Positions 1 to 9,186 of a stretch of DNA of 64,000 nucleotides are shown here, one piece after another; the stretch's first letter is position 1; each line of letters begins with the position of its first letter. The stretch is taken from assembly GCF_002802865.1 (NCBI RefSeq), contig NZ_PGLQ01000007.1, positions 1 to 64,000 of the forward strand, read 5' to 3'. The stretch is from Bifidobacterium scaligerum. GTDB taxonomy: Bacteria > Actinomycetota > Actinomycetes > Actinomycetales > Bifidobacteriaceae. The position numbers and the translations under genes are program-made. The notes under the pieces are model-generated. The model did not search any database and was not told the origin of the DNA. It worked only from the letters and a program-made list of their open reading frames with translations.

Positions 1-30
1 TAGGGTGTGGGAGAGTAGCACGCCGCCGCA
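1..30 (+). rRNA. rrf: 5S ribosomal RNA, 3' end only
   Basis: The window opens inside the 3' end of a 5S rRNA. The segment reads like the conserved terminal helix region of actinobacterial 5S rRNA (GGGTGTGGGAGAGTAG followed by a GCCGCCG strand that would pair with the missing 5' end). A perfect terminator follows directly. The remainder of the rRNA operon lies upstream of the window. Confidence 0.85.
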
Positions 31-40
31 TTATTCTTGT

Positions 41-74
41 GAGGGGGAGCCTGTACAGGCTCCCCCTCTTTTCA
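41..74 (+). terminator. rRNA operon terminator
   Basis: A fully self-complementary 28-base hairpin (arm GAGGGGGAGCCTGT) is followed by a run of T. It sits 10 bases after the 5S rRNA, as expected for the terminator of an rRNA operon. Confidence 0.93.
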
Positions 75-280
75 TATCCGAACACGGATCGCCTCACGGA
101 AGACCGACGGGGGCTTCCTGCTTGGTCATTGCTTATCCGCACCGGGGCTTGGGTCCGCCGCCCCATGCGCGGGAAGCCCGCCAGGGGATTCCCGTGTGGT
201 CATGTGCGGTCGGGGTCTTCCGGCTCCTGCCGGGGTCGTGGGGATTGTCTCTTGTCTGCCGTCGTCGGTGCGGCACGGGA

Positions 281-1219
281 CTACACAACCATATGACCCA
301 GCGCGATGGCAGTGGTGAGTACGTAAGCCTCACGGGGGTCGGTGGCGTCCCAGCCGGTCGTCTCCGCCGCGCGCTTGAGACGGTAGCGAATCGTATTGGG
401 ATGCACGTTGAGCTCCTTGGCGGTGGCTTCCAACGAGCCACCGAACTGCAGGAACGTGGAGACGGTGCGCAAAGTCGGATCATCCGGACCTGCCGCGGTA
501 AGACTGCCATATACCACGCGTACCAACTCGTCACGCGCATCTGTATCTCCAATAAGCGCGCGTTCAGGTAACGCGTCATCGGTACGCAACGGCCGCGGAA
601 TCGACTGAAGCGTAACGGTGAGTGCGGGAGCGGCCTTGAGGCAGTACAGCGCGGTACGCACGGATCGCATGGCCCCTTCGGCACCGGCAAGTTGAGGCCC
701 CATCGCCAATGGACGGTCGGCCGCGAACGCTCCAGCGACGGTATTGCAAATCACCTCGGGAGTCGCTGCACCGGACTGATGCACCAGCGCAACAACAGCG
801 TTGCGGCTATCGTCACGTTTACCGCGGTTCTTTCGGCTACTAGCAGCACCGGCAGCCTCTGCCGTACCGTCGTTACCTGCCGACGGCGTAATGTGGGACT
901 TTACTGAATCGTGAGCGGCCACCGTCAGCCCGCTGACCTGATAGTCGGCGGTTACACATGTGCCGCCGAAATCAGCCACGATTTTCTCGATATCCTTGCG
1001 GGTACGGACTGCGGACCGTGCCGGGTACCCGGCAATGGCGTAACAGTCAAAATCACCAGTAAACCCGAGGATGGCGAACAAGGAAGACACGCGTTCGTCG
1101 GCAATCTCGTGGAATAGGCATTCGAACAGTACCGTACGTACGCGGTCGAGCGCTGTGGCATCGGCATTGTTGGCAGCGTCGTCGGCAAGCAGTTCGAGGA
1201 AATCTGAAGGCATAGCCAC
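281..1219 (-). CDS. PucR/CdaR-family transcriptional regulator
   Basis: This 312-residue protein has a C-terminal PucR-type helix-turn-helix at about residues 263-310 (VHPNTIRYRLKRAAETTG). The pattern of an inactive or sensor-like N-terminal part followed by this HTH is typical of the PucR/CdaR family. Streptomyces FasR, a PucR-like activator of fatty acid synthesis genes, is a known relative by type. Since fatty acid genes lie 9 kb away, a similar role is possible but is only inference. The start used is a GTG at 1219; an ATG two codons later is also possible. No good Shine-Dalgarno precedes it, so the mRNA may be leaderless. The middle (about residues 120-155) is Ala/Gly/Lys-rich and probably a flexible linker. 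Confidence 0.8.
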   Translation of the reverse strand: MAMPSDFLELLADDAANNADATALDRVRTVLFECLFHEIADERVSSLFAILGFTGDFDCYAIAGYPARSAVRTRKDIEKIVADFGGTCVTADYQVSGLTVAAHDSVKSHITPSAGNDGTAEAAGAASSRKNRGKRDDSRNAVVALVHQSGAATPEVICNTVAGAFAADRPLAMGPQLAGAEGAMRSVRTALYCLKAAPALTVTLQSIPRPLRTDDALPERALIGDTDARDELVRVVYGSLTAAGPDDPTLRTVSTFLQFGGSLEATAKELNVHPNTIRYRLKRAAETTGWDATDPREAYVLTTAIALGHMVV

Positions 1220-1359
1220 TAGTGTAGCCGCGCCAACCGCAGCAGCAGTACAACGATGGTGCGGTTAGTGCGGCTGACAACACAGACGCACTATAGAAAG
1301 GACGCTATAGGACGCTATAGGAATTCGTGTGCGGGCTTTCCCCGCAGCATAGGCCCCAT

Positions 1360-3597
1360 CTATTCGAGATTCGCGCGTGACCTCTGCGGCCGTTCGCCTG
1401 ACACGCGCTGTGCATGGAGTTCGCGCCGAGTATCACGCCAATACGTCAGCACCACGAAACCGAATACGAACGCGACCGGCAGCATGTGTCGTTCGAAATT
1501 ATTGGCGGGCGCAGTGATCATCACACCCATGAGCAACAGCAGCGGAATATGCGTCATCAAGGTGAGCCAACGGCGGCGAATCACTTCGGCTGCACCAATC
1601 AGCAAAGTGGCCACCACGTAGAAATTGCCGTGCGCCACCCAGCCGAGGACCGGTACATGCCCCCATGCGCGGGAGAACTGGGCCACCTGCTCGCGCCACT
1701 GATGGTTATACGCTTTGATCCAAGCGGAGTTCTTCTGTACATAATCGCTGGCCACATAGTAATCCATCGCCACATAGGGCTGATCGGTCACATTGAAGTA
1801 ACCGAAGCATTTGGCCAGCAGCGCGTCCAAGGCGATGATCGGATTGTCCTTGACAATCGCAAGCCACGCCTTGTTGAAGTTGTTCATATCTTCCGGGGTA
1901 ACGGTACGCCACTTATAACTTACTTTTTTGGACTGTATACCGGAAGACTTCACCGGATCAGCATCCTGCTGGGAATACGCGTCCGCCATCTGGTCCAGAT
2001 TGAACACGGGGGAGAGATTCTTCTTGGCTTCTTCGGAAATGCCGTTCGGGTTGCGTTTGGCCACGCGTGCGATCATTTGCAGCTGTACGCCGCGGCTTTC
2101 GATCGGATCACCGCCGATAATCGCACCAGATGCGATCGCAAAAGAGATACCGCCGTGAATCAGCACGGTGGGAATCAGCAGGGCCGCAACGTACGTGGCC
2201 CATCGGCGACGGTCGGCGATCAGTGCCAGCACCACCTGCAGGGCGATGATATACCACGCGTACTTTGCGGAGATCAGCATCACCGATGTGGAAGCGATAA
2301 AAGCAAGGAGGCTGTGCCGTGGCAAACGCAACGGTGCGGTCAACGCCGGTGCGCTTGCCGACTGAGCGGTGGATTTCGCGCTGTCGTGACGTTCGTTACG
2401 CCCGCCGCGCTTGCTGACGGGCCGCCAGGTCTGGGTAAGTTCATACCAGATGCCGAACCACCAGACGAACGAGAATGCGAACAGAGGCGACTTGGTGAGG
2501 GAGATCGTGGCGAATACCGCCAGCGGACAGGTGAGGAAGAACAACAGAATCAGGAATCGTGCCAGCGGTCCGGCGAATCGCGGTGACGTTTCGTCAAGTC
2601 CGGCCTTGACCAGCCACGGACGATTCAGGAAGCGATTGGCGGTGGCCGCGCAGCAGAACACGGCGAACAGCATCTGACCCACGGCAAGCACCACAATGCC
2701 GGCGTCGTTGGAGCCGGTCAGGTACCGTGAGAACGTGGCCGCGCCGCCGTAGAGCAAGGTGAGCACCACGTTATGTTGGTCGGTGAGATACGTGGGATTG
2801 TCGGGCCACATGTAGTGCGCGGTAGGATACACATCCATCGGCACGAACGAGAAGAAGCCGATATACGGCTGTTTCAGGCCGGTCCATTGATTCCACACCC
2901 ATGCGAATTCGCGAATCTGCGAGCGAAGATCCGCGCCGAACGCGGCCAGCAGCGTGGTTGGAATCCACAGCCACCCGATGAAGAACACCAGTGCGAGTTT
3001 CCAGAATCGATCGGTGCCGCGCATAATCCAGCGTCCCGCCGCAGCGAAAGCCTGTGCGATTGCCGCGGTGATGCGTTGCGCGGTGATGCGGGGGCGCGAG
3101 GGTTGTTGTGGCGTGTGTGAGGTATACGGCTGCGGCTGAGCGGCAGCGTTTGAAGCGTTTATATGGGCGTCATGCGTATGAGCCTTGGAGCCGTTGGCTG
3201 CGGTAGGGACGGTGCCGGGACGCTGATCGGGGCTGAAATACCGTTGCGCGAATCGATGCCAGCACTCGTCAAGCGTGGAAGGCAACACGTGGCCGGTGGC
3301 TGCGAAGCGTACCAATAGCAGGATGATGCCGAGGTAGATGATGAACGAGCCTGCGAAAATGGCGGTGTTCGTCCAGTTCCAGTTAGCGAGCGTACCGTTG
3401 TCGAGATCCCAATACAGTGGGCCGACCGCAGTGCACAGGGCGAGCCACAGGCATGCCAGCACGGCCAGCGTCCATCGCGCGATCGCACCCACATGGCGCA
3501 ACGTGGGGTGTGCGCACGTGCGTGAGTCAGGATGATGCGATGCGGCGGCAGGCTTTGAGATGGCTGGTGACGTCATGTCAGTCAATGGTAGCCGCAT
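1360..3597 (-). CDS. Large polytopic membrane protein (DUF6020-like, possible GT-C fold)
   Basis: A 745-residue integral membrane protein with roughly ten or more hydrophobic segments: near residues 40-60 and 80-100, a cluster from about 195 to 480, and two near the C-terminus. A long hydrophilic, Ala/His/Thr-rich stretch lies at about 120-180. A soluble loop follows at about 500-620. The overall layout, with an early aromatic loop after the third helix and a late FERHMLPVAF-type helix, is like DUF6020 and other GT-C-like membrane proteins. I cannot name a substrate. The first ATG lacks a ribosome binding site, and an in-frame ATG at 3576 is an alternative. It stands alone, with its stop 140 bases from the start of the PucR gene and no operon partner. 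Confidence 0.7.
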   Translation of the reverse strand: MRLPLTDMTSPAISKPAAASHHPDSRTCAHPTLRHVGAIARWTLAVLACLWLALCTAVGPLYWDLDNGTLANWNWTNTAIFAGSFIIYLGIILLLVRFAATGHVLPSTLDECWHRFAQRYFSPDQRPGTVPTAANGSKAHTHDAHINASNAAAQPQPYTSHTPQQPSRPRITAQRITAAIAQAFAAAGRWIMRGTDRFWKLALVFFIGWLWIPTTLLAAFGADLRSQIREFAWVWNQWTGLKQPYIGFFSFVPMDVYPTAHYMWPDNPTYLTDQHNVVLTLLYGGAATFSRYLTGSNDAGIVVLAVGQMLFAVFCCAATANRFLNRPWLVKAGLDETSPRFAGPLARFLILLFFLTCPLAVFATISLTKSPLFAFSFVWWFGIWYELTQTWRPVSKRGGRNERHDSAKSTAQSASAPALTAPLRLPRHSLLAFIASTSVMLISAKYAWYIIALQVVLALIADRRRWATYVAALLIPTVLIHGGISFAIASGAIIGGDPIESRGVQLQMIARVAKRNPNGISEEAKKNLSPVFNLDQMADAYSQQDADPVKSSGIQSKKVSYKWRTVTPEDMNNFNKAWLAIVKDNPIIALDALLAKCFGYFNVTDQPYVAMDYYVASDYVQKNSAWIKAYNHQWREQVAQFSRAWGHVPVLGWVAHGNFYVVATLLIGAAEVIRRRWLTLMTHIPLLLLMGVMITAPANNFERHMLPVAFVFGFVVLTYWRDTRRELHAQRVSGERPQRSRANLE

Positions 3598-4297
3598 ACG
3601 TCAACTGTGGCGTTCTGGCGGGTGATGCGCGGCAATGCGGGTGATGAAGTGATGCGTGAAGCGTGAAGCGGGTGCGAGCAGTGCGGTGCGCGATGATGCG
3701 TAGCGGGTGGTCGGGCGGTACCCGATGGGTGATGAGCGATGGGTGATGAGCGATGAGTGGTGAGCGATGCGCGGCAGTGATGCGCAGTGGGGTGACAGGG
3801 CGGCACCCGATGGGTGGTGAGTGGGACAATCCAGCGTTTGTGGCGTTTGCGGCGGATCGTACCACGGGCTTGCGGAGCAGTCGATGCTGCCGATTTCGCA
3901 AAATGGTGGAATTCCGGGGATTTGTTGTGACTGGTGTGTGGGACGAAACTTACGGCAATCGTTTGCTGTGCGTATAGGGGCAAGGTAGCGCGGTACGATG
4001 CGCCCAAACAGCCATATGTGTATGTCGTACCGCACGGAGTGCATCACTGAGACGCAATCGGTAACGCTCGCTCGCGAATCTGCGCAAACGTTCAACGGTG
4101 TATGGCTATCGGACAGTTCCGTAGGGAGAAAAACATAATTCGGACCGGTTTCCGGACCAATCGTGGAATGAATCGTGAATCGTCGGCAGCTGTGAGGAGA
4201 TTACCCCTGATGTCGGTGCCACGTTCGATGAAGGAGAGCATCGCGCCCTTATGGCCGAGCTGCAGATGAAGAACAGTGAGTGGCCTCTCGCTGCTCC
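3598..4297. repeat. 700-bp gene-free stretch with short degenerate tandem repeats
   Basis: No convincing gene is present. Between about 3700 and 3830 the sequence is a patchwork of GATGGGTGATGAGC-like units, including two near-identical 24-base copies (starting 3714 and 3799) that begin GGCGG(T/C)ACCCGATGGGTG. The open frames seen here are low-complexity by-products of this repeat. The rest (3900-4297) shows nothing recognisable. Confidence 0.6.
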
Positions 4298-5095
4298 TCA
4301 TTCGTTGTCGCCGTTTAGCGTGAACGGCAGAAGACATTGCCGGGCGTCCGGATTGTATTCGGACGGGTCACGGAAGCCTTGCCATATGGTTTCCGGAAAG
4401 ATCTCGTCGGAGAACGCCATCCACTCTTCCAACAGGTTTACGGAATGGTCGGCGAGCCAGCGGTATTGCAGACCGTCCATCGCGCTCATCGCGAGCGTAT
4501 AGAGATGGTAGAAGCGTTCTTCATCGTATCCGTGAGGCAGAATCCAATTCATCGAACCGATCTGCTCCCAGGCGCGCAGGTGACGTCCGATGAAGAACCG
4601 GTGTGCGGGATGCGTGGGGTTGAGCGCCTCGCCGTTGAGCATTGAAAACAGCTGCACCATTTCCGGACGTCGCAGGTTGTACAGTACGATGTTGGTGCAA
4701 TAGCGCGGGAAACAATAGCAATGGTGACCGTCGAAATCAGTAACAGCGGACGTGGCTGCGTTGTACTCGTCCGCTTCGGACGTATCGTAGCCTTCGGCAA
4801 GCACCATGTTGAGTAATTCGTTTTTCGAGCGAATGTAATGGTAGAGCGCCGCCTCGGTGATGCTGATCTCGTCGGCGATGTCTTGCAGCGACATGCCCCA
4901 GAAACCCTTGGAGGCGATGACCTTAATCGCGGCCTGTATGATCTGCAGATGCCGCTCTTCGGGACTCATGCGCTTGCGCTTCTCGAAAGTGGTGCCGGAT
5001 GTCGTGTCCCTCACCATGGATTGATGGGTGGCTCGCGAGGCGGCGGGCCAACTGCTCTGGTCTTTCAGAAACTGTTCCCATGCTGCGACGGGCAT
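4298..5095 (-). CDS. TetR-family repressor of the cellobiose phosphorylase gene
   Basis: A 265-residue TetR-type regulator. The N-terminal HTH domain spans about residues 43-92 (QAAIKVIASKGFWGMSLQDIADE followed by ALYHYIRSKNELL in the recognition helix region). The C-terminal ligand/dimer domain is Tyr/His/Cys-rich. The start at 5095 is chosen because AAGGAAG lies 5 bases upstream; a longer frame to 5188 has no binding site. It lies directly downstream of, and on the same strand as, the cellobiose phosphorylase gene, so it is probably in the same transcript. It would then be autoregulated through the 28-bp palindrome at 7856-7883. The pairing with that operator is inference. Confidence 0.85.
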   Translation of the reverse strand: MPVAAWEQFLKDQSSWPAASRATHQSMVRDTTSGTTFEKRKRMSPEERHLQIIQAAIKVIASKGFWGMSLQDIADEISITEAALYHYIRSKNELLNMVLAEGYDTSEADEYNAATSAVTDFDGHHCYCFPRYCTNIVLYNLRRPEMVQLFSMLNGEALNPTHPAHRFFIGRHLRAWEQIGSMNWILPHGYDEERFYHLYTLAMSAMDGLQYRWLADHSVNLLEEWMAFSDEIFPETIWQGFRDPSEYNPDARQCLLPFTLNGDNE

Positions 5096-5187
5096 TACGG
5101 CTTCCTTATCTCTACGGTTCTGTTGTGCCGCCGACCGCCGCTGATCGCTACTTATCAGCCGTCGCCCGGCAGCACAGTCGCTGGGCA

Positions 5188-5236
5188 CGTTGGGCTCTGC
5201 TGCAACGAGGCGAGAGCCTCAAGCAAGAGCCCAACG
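5188..5236 (-). other. Nested hairpin between cbp and tetR
   Basis: An 11-bp perfect stem (arms CGTTGGGCTCT at 5188 and its complement ending 5236) encloses a second small stem (GAGGC/GCCTC at 5207-5220). There is no T tract on either strand, so it is not a standard terminator. It lies in the 163-base gap between the phosphorylase stop and the repressor start and could stabilise or process the transcript. Confidence 0.55.
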
Positions 5237-5258
5237 TGAATGTAACAAACCCAGAACA

Positions 5259-7763
5259 TCAGAACGTGACGGTGACGTCTACGGTAGTCGCACCGTCGGT
5301 CGGTACCGGTACCGTGCTGCCGTCAATCACCTTGCCGTTGACGGTGAGCGTGCGCTCGCCGGTACGGTCGAGCGTGATGCGGTAGGTGACGCCGCGGAAC
5401 ACGCGTGTGATGGTCAGGTGCGTGTACTCGGCGGGCAGGTGAGGTTCGATGGCCAGACCGTCGAGGGTGGGACGGATGCCGAGCAGGTACTGGGAGACGT
5501 CCACGAACGTCCAGGCGGCGGTGCCGGTGAGCCAGGAGTTCTTGCCCTCACCCGGAATCGCGGCTTCCGGACCGGCGACCATCTGGCAGTACACGTAAGG
5601 TTCCACCTTGCGGATGTCGGACTTGTCTTCCAGCCATGCCGGGCAGTTGCGGCGGTAGACGGCGAACGCCTCCTCATCGTTGCCGGCCAAAGCGTTGGCG
5701 ATCGACACCCACGGGTTGTTATGGCAGAAGATGCCGCCGTTTTCCTTGTATCCGCGCGGGTAGGTGGAGATTTCACCGAGCTCGATGCGGTAGGTGGAGT
5801 AAGCGGGAGCGAGGATTGCGGTGCCCCATTCGCAGGTCAGGCGATCCTTGACCGATTTGAGCGCGGCCTGCGCCTTGCCGTCGTCCAAGCCGATGCCGGC
5901 CATGACGCACATGCCCTGAGGCTCGATGTAGATCTGGCCTTCGGTGTCGTCGATGGTGCCGACCGGACGGGAGTAGGCATCGTAGGCGCGGCGGAACCAT
6001 GCACCGTCCCAGCCGGCGGTTTTGACGGCTTCGGTCATCGCGTCGATCGCGTCGCGCACGACCCCGACCTCAGCGGCCACCTCGTCGGCGGACATGCCGC
6101 ACGCCTCGCCGTAGTGCGCGAGAATATCGGCGTACTGGCCGCCATACAGCACGAACATGCCGCCGATGAACACCGATTCGGCGATGCCGGTGTCGTTGTT
6201 CTCCACAGTCTGGAAGCTTTCGCCCGGGGTGGCGGAGAAGCAGTTGAGATTCAGGCAGTCGTTCCAGTCGGCGCGGCCGATGAGCGGCAGCTTATGCGGG
6301 CCGAGATGGTTCATCGTGAAGTTCGCGGAGCGGCGCAGATGCTCCAGCAGCGGCACTTCGGACCCCTCGACGTTGTTGAACGGCACCGGTTCGGTCAAGA
6401 TCGAAGCGTCGCCGGTTTCGGCAAGGTAGGCGTTCACGCCGGCGATCAGCCACAGCGGATCATCGTTGAAGCCGCCGCCGATGTCGGCGTTGCCCTTCTT
6501 GGTGAGCGGCTGGTACTGGTGCCATGCGGAACCGTCCTCCATCTGCGTGGAGGCGATGTCGATGATGCGCTCGCGTGCGCGCTCGGGCACGAGATGCACG
6601 AAGCCGAGCAGATCTTGGTTCGAATCGCGGAAGCCCATGCCGCGGCCCATACCGGACTCGTAGTAGGAGGCGGAGCGGGACATGTTGAATGTGACCATGC
6701 ACTGGTACTGATGCCAGATATTGACCATGCGGTCGAGCTTGCTGTCGCCGGATTCGACGCTGTAGGTGCTCAGCAGACCGTTCCAGTACTGCTTGAGTTC
6801 GTCAAGCGCGGCTTCGACCTTCTCGGTCGTGTCGAAGCGGGCGAACAGCTCATGCGCCGGCTTCTTGTTGATGATGCCGACCTTGGCCGGATCGTTCGGA
6901 TCCTCCCATTTCTGGTCGTTCGGCACTTCGATGTAGCCGAGCGTGAAGATCAACGACTTCGTCTCGCCCGGATCGACGGTGACGCGCACGCGGTTCGCGG
7001 CGATCGGGTACCAGCCGTGTGCCACGGAGTCGTGCGCCTTGCCTTCGGCGATAACCTGCGGGGTGTCCCAACCGTTGAACTGGCCCAGGAATTCGTCGCG
7101 GCTGGTGTCGAATCCGATGACCGGTGCGTTCACGCCGTAGAACGCGTAGTGGTTGCGGCGCTCCTTGAACTCGGTCTTGTGGTAGAGCAGGGTGGATTCG
7201 TCGCGTCGCTCGACCTCGACCTCGCCGGTGGACAGGTTGCGCTGGAAGTTGCTGGAATCATCGACGGCATTCCACAGACACCATTCGACCAGGCCGGTCA
7301 CATCGACGGTTTTCGGTGCGCCGTTGATGTTGGTGATGTCGAGACGGTTGATTTCAGCGGCGGTGTGCAGCGGGACGAACGCGGTAAGCTCGGTGCGGAT
7401 GCCGGCTTTGGATGCCTCGAAGACGGTGTAGCCGATGCCGTGACGGCACTGGTAGCTGTCGAGCGGGGTCTTGACGGGCAGGAAGGTGGGGGAGAAGGTT
7501 TCGACCGGCTTGGCGTCCGGGGTGTCGCCACTCATGATGCTCACGTAGTAGTTGCGTGTGCCGTTGTCGAACGGAACGTTGTTGTAACGGTAGCGGGTGA
7601 TGCGGCGGAGCTTGGCGTCCTTGTAGAACGAGTAGCCGCCTCCCGTGTTGGAGATCAGCGAGAAGAAGTCCTCGTTGCCCAGATAGTTGATCCACGGCAG
7701 AGGGGTGGCGGGGGTTTCGATCACGTATTCGCGGTTCGCATCATCAAAATGACCGTATCGCAT
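5259..7763 (-). CDS. cbpA: Cellobiose phosphorylase (GH94)
   Basis: An 834-residue cytoplasmic enzyme of glycoside hydrolase family 94. It should split cellobiose with phosphate into glucose 1-phosphate and glucose. GH94 signatures are present: the substrate-loop GMGRGMGFRDSNQD motif, the ADWNDCLNLN motif carrying the catalytic acid region (Asp499-Asp502), and a C-terminal GTAAW motif followed by a beta-sandwich end. Length and motif order match characterised cellobiose phosphorylases. The related chitobiose enzyme is the main alternative. The start at 7763 is supported by GAAAGGAA 5-6 bases upstream; the frame extends further to 7850 without a binding site. No dedicated transporter is adjacent. 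Transcription probably starts just below the TACAAT at 7849-7854. Confidence 0.92.
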   Translation of the reverse strand: MRYGHFDDANREYVIETPATPLPWINYLGNEDFFSLISNTGGGYSFYKDAKLRRITRYRYNNVPFDNGTRNYYVSIMSGDTPDAKPVETFSPTFLPVKTPLDSYQCRHGIGYTVFEASKAGIRTELTAFVPLHTAAEINRLDITNINGAPKTVDVTGLVEWCLWNAVDDSSNFQRNLSTGEVEVERRDESTLLYHKTEFKERRNHYAFYGVNAPVIGFDTSRDEFLGQFNGWDTPQVIAEGKAHDSVAHGWYPIAANRVRVTVDPGETKSLIFTLGYIEVPNDQKWEDPNDPAKVGIINKKPAHELFARFDTTEKVEAALDELKQYWNGLLSTYSVESGDSKLDRMVNIWHQYQCMVTFNMSRSASYYESGMGRGMGFRDSNQDLLGFVHLVPERARERIIDIASTQMEDGSAWHQYQPLTKKGNADIGGGFNDDPLWLIAGVNAYLAETGDASILTEPVPFNNVEGSEVPLLEHLRRSANFTMNHLGPHKLPLIGRADWNDCLNLNCFSATPGESFQTVENNDTGIAESVFIGGMFVLYGGQYADILAHYGEACGMSADEVAAEVGVVRDAIDAMTEAVKTAGWDGAWFRRAYDAYSRPVGTIDDTEGQIYIEPQGMCVMAGIGLDDGKAQAALKSVKDRLTCEWGTAILAPAYSTYRIELGEISTYPRGYKENGGIFCHNNPWVSIANALAGNDEEAFAVYRRNCPAWLEDKSDIRKVEPYVYCQMVAGPEAAIPGEGKNSWLTGTAAWTFVDVSQYLLGIRPTLDGLAIEPHLPAEYTHLTITRVFRGVTYRITLDRTGERTLTVNGKVIDGSTVPVPTDGATTVDVTVTF

Positions 7764-7848
7764 GAGGTTCCTTTCGGCTGCTTCGTTGCTGTTGCGGCAC
7801 CGGCGGAAGTCTTTTCCGCGAGGGCCGTGCGTCAATGCGTACGGCATC

Positions 7849-7883
7849 ATTGTAGCACTTATTTATAAGGTTATAAATAAGTG
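7849..7883 (-). promoter_or_regulatory. cbpA promoter with 28-bp palindromic operator
   Basis: A perfect inverted repeat at 7856-7883 has 13-base arms (CACTTATTTATAA) and a 2-base centre. On the minus strand the promoter reads TTTATA (-35, 7872-7877), a 17-base spacer and TACAAT (-10, 7849-7854). The palindrome covers the -35 and the whole spacer, an arrangement suited to repression by the linked TetR protein. It is far more AT-rich than its surroundings. Confidence 0.8.
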
Positions 7884-8073
7884 TTGGGCATGTAATTGGA
7901 AAGTGGGTATGGGCGGGTAATCGGGGTGTGTGTTGGAGGTCGGGGAATGGGGTGTGATTTAGGTCACGTGTGAACGCTCACAAAGGGTCGATGGCTGAAA
8001 ATGATTGGAATTGTGCGGTTTTTCGTGGGATATCGGGGCTGATTCGGTCCGTGCCACGGGTAAGGTAACACCC

Positions 8074-9027
8074 ATGATGATTGCTTTGAAAGCTGCAACG
8101 CCGCAGCTGCCCAAAACCAAGGCCGTCGCTGATCAAGTGATTGCGCTTGACGAAGTCGGCTCGACCAACGCGCTGGCCGCACAAATGGTAGGCAGCGGCG
8201 CGATGCCGTTGCACAAGCGCGACGATGGCGCGATGGCGGTGGCTGTCGTCGCCGCCGACCGGCAGACCGCCGGTCGTGGGCGCAATGGGCACCGGTGGGT
8301 GAGCCAGCCCGGTCGGTGCTCGACAATTTCCTATGCGGTACGTGTGCCACGCGCGATCGCCACAGACAGTTCGATCAACGGCTGGCTGCAGATGATCGCC
8401 GGTCTGGTGACGCTGGACGCGTTGAATGGCATGATGCGGGAATATGGGGCCGTGCCGAATCAGCCTGACTGCTTCTTGGAACTGAAATGGCCGAACGATG
8501 TGTTCTGCCATGGGCTCAAGATGGGTGGGCTGCTTTCGGAATTGGTGCTGCTTCCGGCCGAGTCCGAGACCGCTGAAGGTGCGGCGGCGGGCAATGTGGG
8601 CGATACGGGCGATGTAAATGACGCAGCCGATGCGGGCGACGATGTGGTGATCGTATTCGGCGTCGGTCTGAATCTGGCGTTGGGTGCTTGCCGTCTGCCT
8701 ACGCCAAACTCCACTTCGCTGCAACTGCATGCGGCCGGACTGCCGTCGTTCGATGAGATGCGCGATGATGTGGCATGCCGACAGGTCGAAGGTTTCCGCG
8801 AGCGGCTGACGAAGTTCTTCGCTGACCCTCATGGTCAGGCCGAGGCGCTGCGTGAGGAAATGAAAACCGTATGTTGGGCGCGTGGCCGTCAGGTCGAAGC
8901 CCACTTTACGGACGGTTCCACGCTCACCGGTGAGGCAATCGGCCTGACCGAGGATGCTTCGCTGATTCTGCGGACGGACGATGGCGTGGAACATACGGTT
9001 CGCACTGCGGACGTGGGTGTGCTGTAA
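8074..9027 (+). CDS. birA: Biotin--[acetyl-CoA-carboxylase] ligase, without DNA-binding domain
   Basis: A 317-residue biotin protein ligase that should biotinylate the lysine of the carboxylase alpha chain encoded at 10250. The biotinyl-AMP loop GRGRNGHRW, the KWPNDV motif and a C-terminal SH3-like domain (GEAIGLTEDASLIL) are visible. There is no N-terminal winged helix, so unlike E. coli BirA it should not act as a repressor. An insertion of about 35 residues rich in Ala/Gly/Asp (GNVGDTGDVNDAADAGDD) separates the KWPND region from the VGLN strand. The start is one of two consecutive ATGs (8074, 8077). The gene shares a convergent terminator with bioY, linking biotin uptake, attachment and use. 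Confidence 0.92.
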   Translation: MMIALKAATPQLPKTKAVADQVIALDEVGSTNALAAQMVGSGAMPLHKRDDGAMAVAVVAADRQTAGRGRNGHRWVSQPGRCSTISYAVRVPRAIATDSSINGWLQMIAGLVTLDALNGMMREYGAVPNQPDCFLELKWPNDVFCHGLKMGGLLSELVLLPAESETAEGAAAGNVGDTGDVNDAADAGDDVVIVFGVGLNLALGACRLPTPNSTSLQLHAAGLPSFDEMRDDVACRQVEGFRERLTKFFADPHGQAEALREEMKTVCWARGRQVEAHFTDGSTLTGEAIGLTEDASLILRTDDGVEHTVRTADVGVL

Positions 9028-9120
9028 GTGCAGGCGTGCGTAGACGCACGTCCCCATTACGGCGATTGATTGTCGCCGGTATCAGCGGTGATGCCGACGA
9101 TGTGAGAAAAGGAAGAGAGC

Positions 9121-9166
9121 ACGGCCTGTTTGGGCGCCGGAATTTCCGGTTGCCCAAACAGGCCGT
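9121..9166. terminator. Bidirectional terminator between birA and bioY
   Basis: A 15-bp perfect stem (ACGGCCTGTTTGGGC, 9121-9135, with complement 9152-9166) contains a second perfect small palindrome (CCGGAA-T-TTCCGG) in its loop. It lies between two converging genes, with T-rich tracts outside both arms. Confidence 0.88.
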
Positions 9167-9186
9167 TGTTATATGTCGCTGGTTGT

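Noticed and set aside
3582..4095. Several His/Pro/Ser-rich open frames upstream of the DUF6020-like gene
   Set aside because: They are products of the GATGGGTGATGAGC repeat patchwork, with no binding site or conserved pattern.
5190..7868. An 892-codon open frame on the plus strand opposite cellobiose phosphorylase
   Set aside because: It is the antisense shadow of a gene with clear GH94 motifs. The composition (Gly/Val/Asp/His-rich, no domain) is typical of shadow frames in GC-rich DNA.
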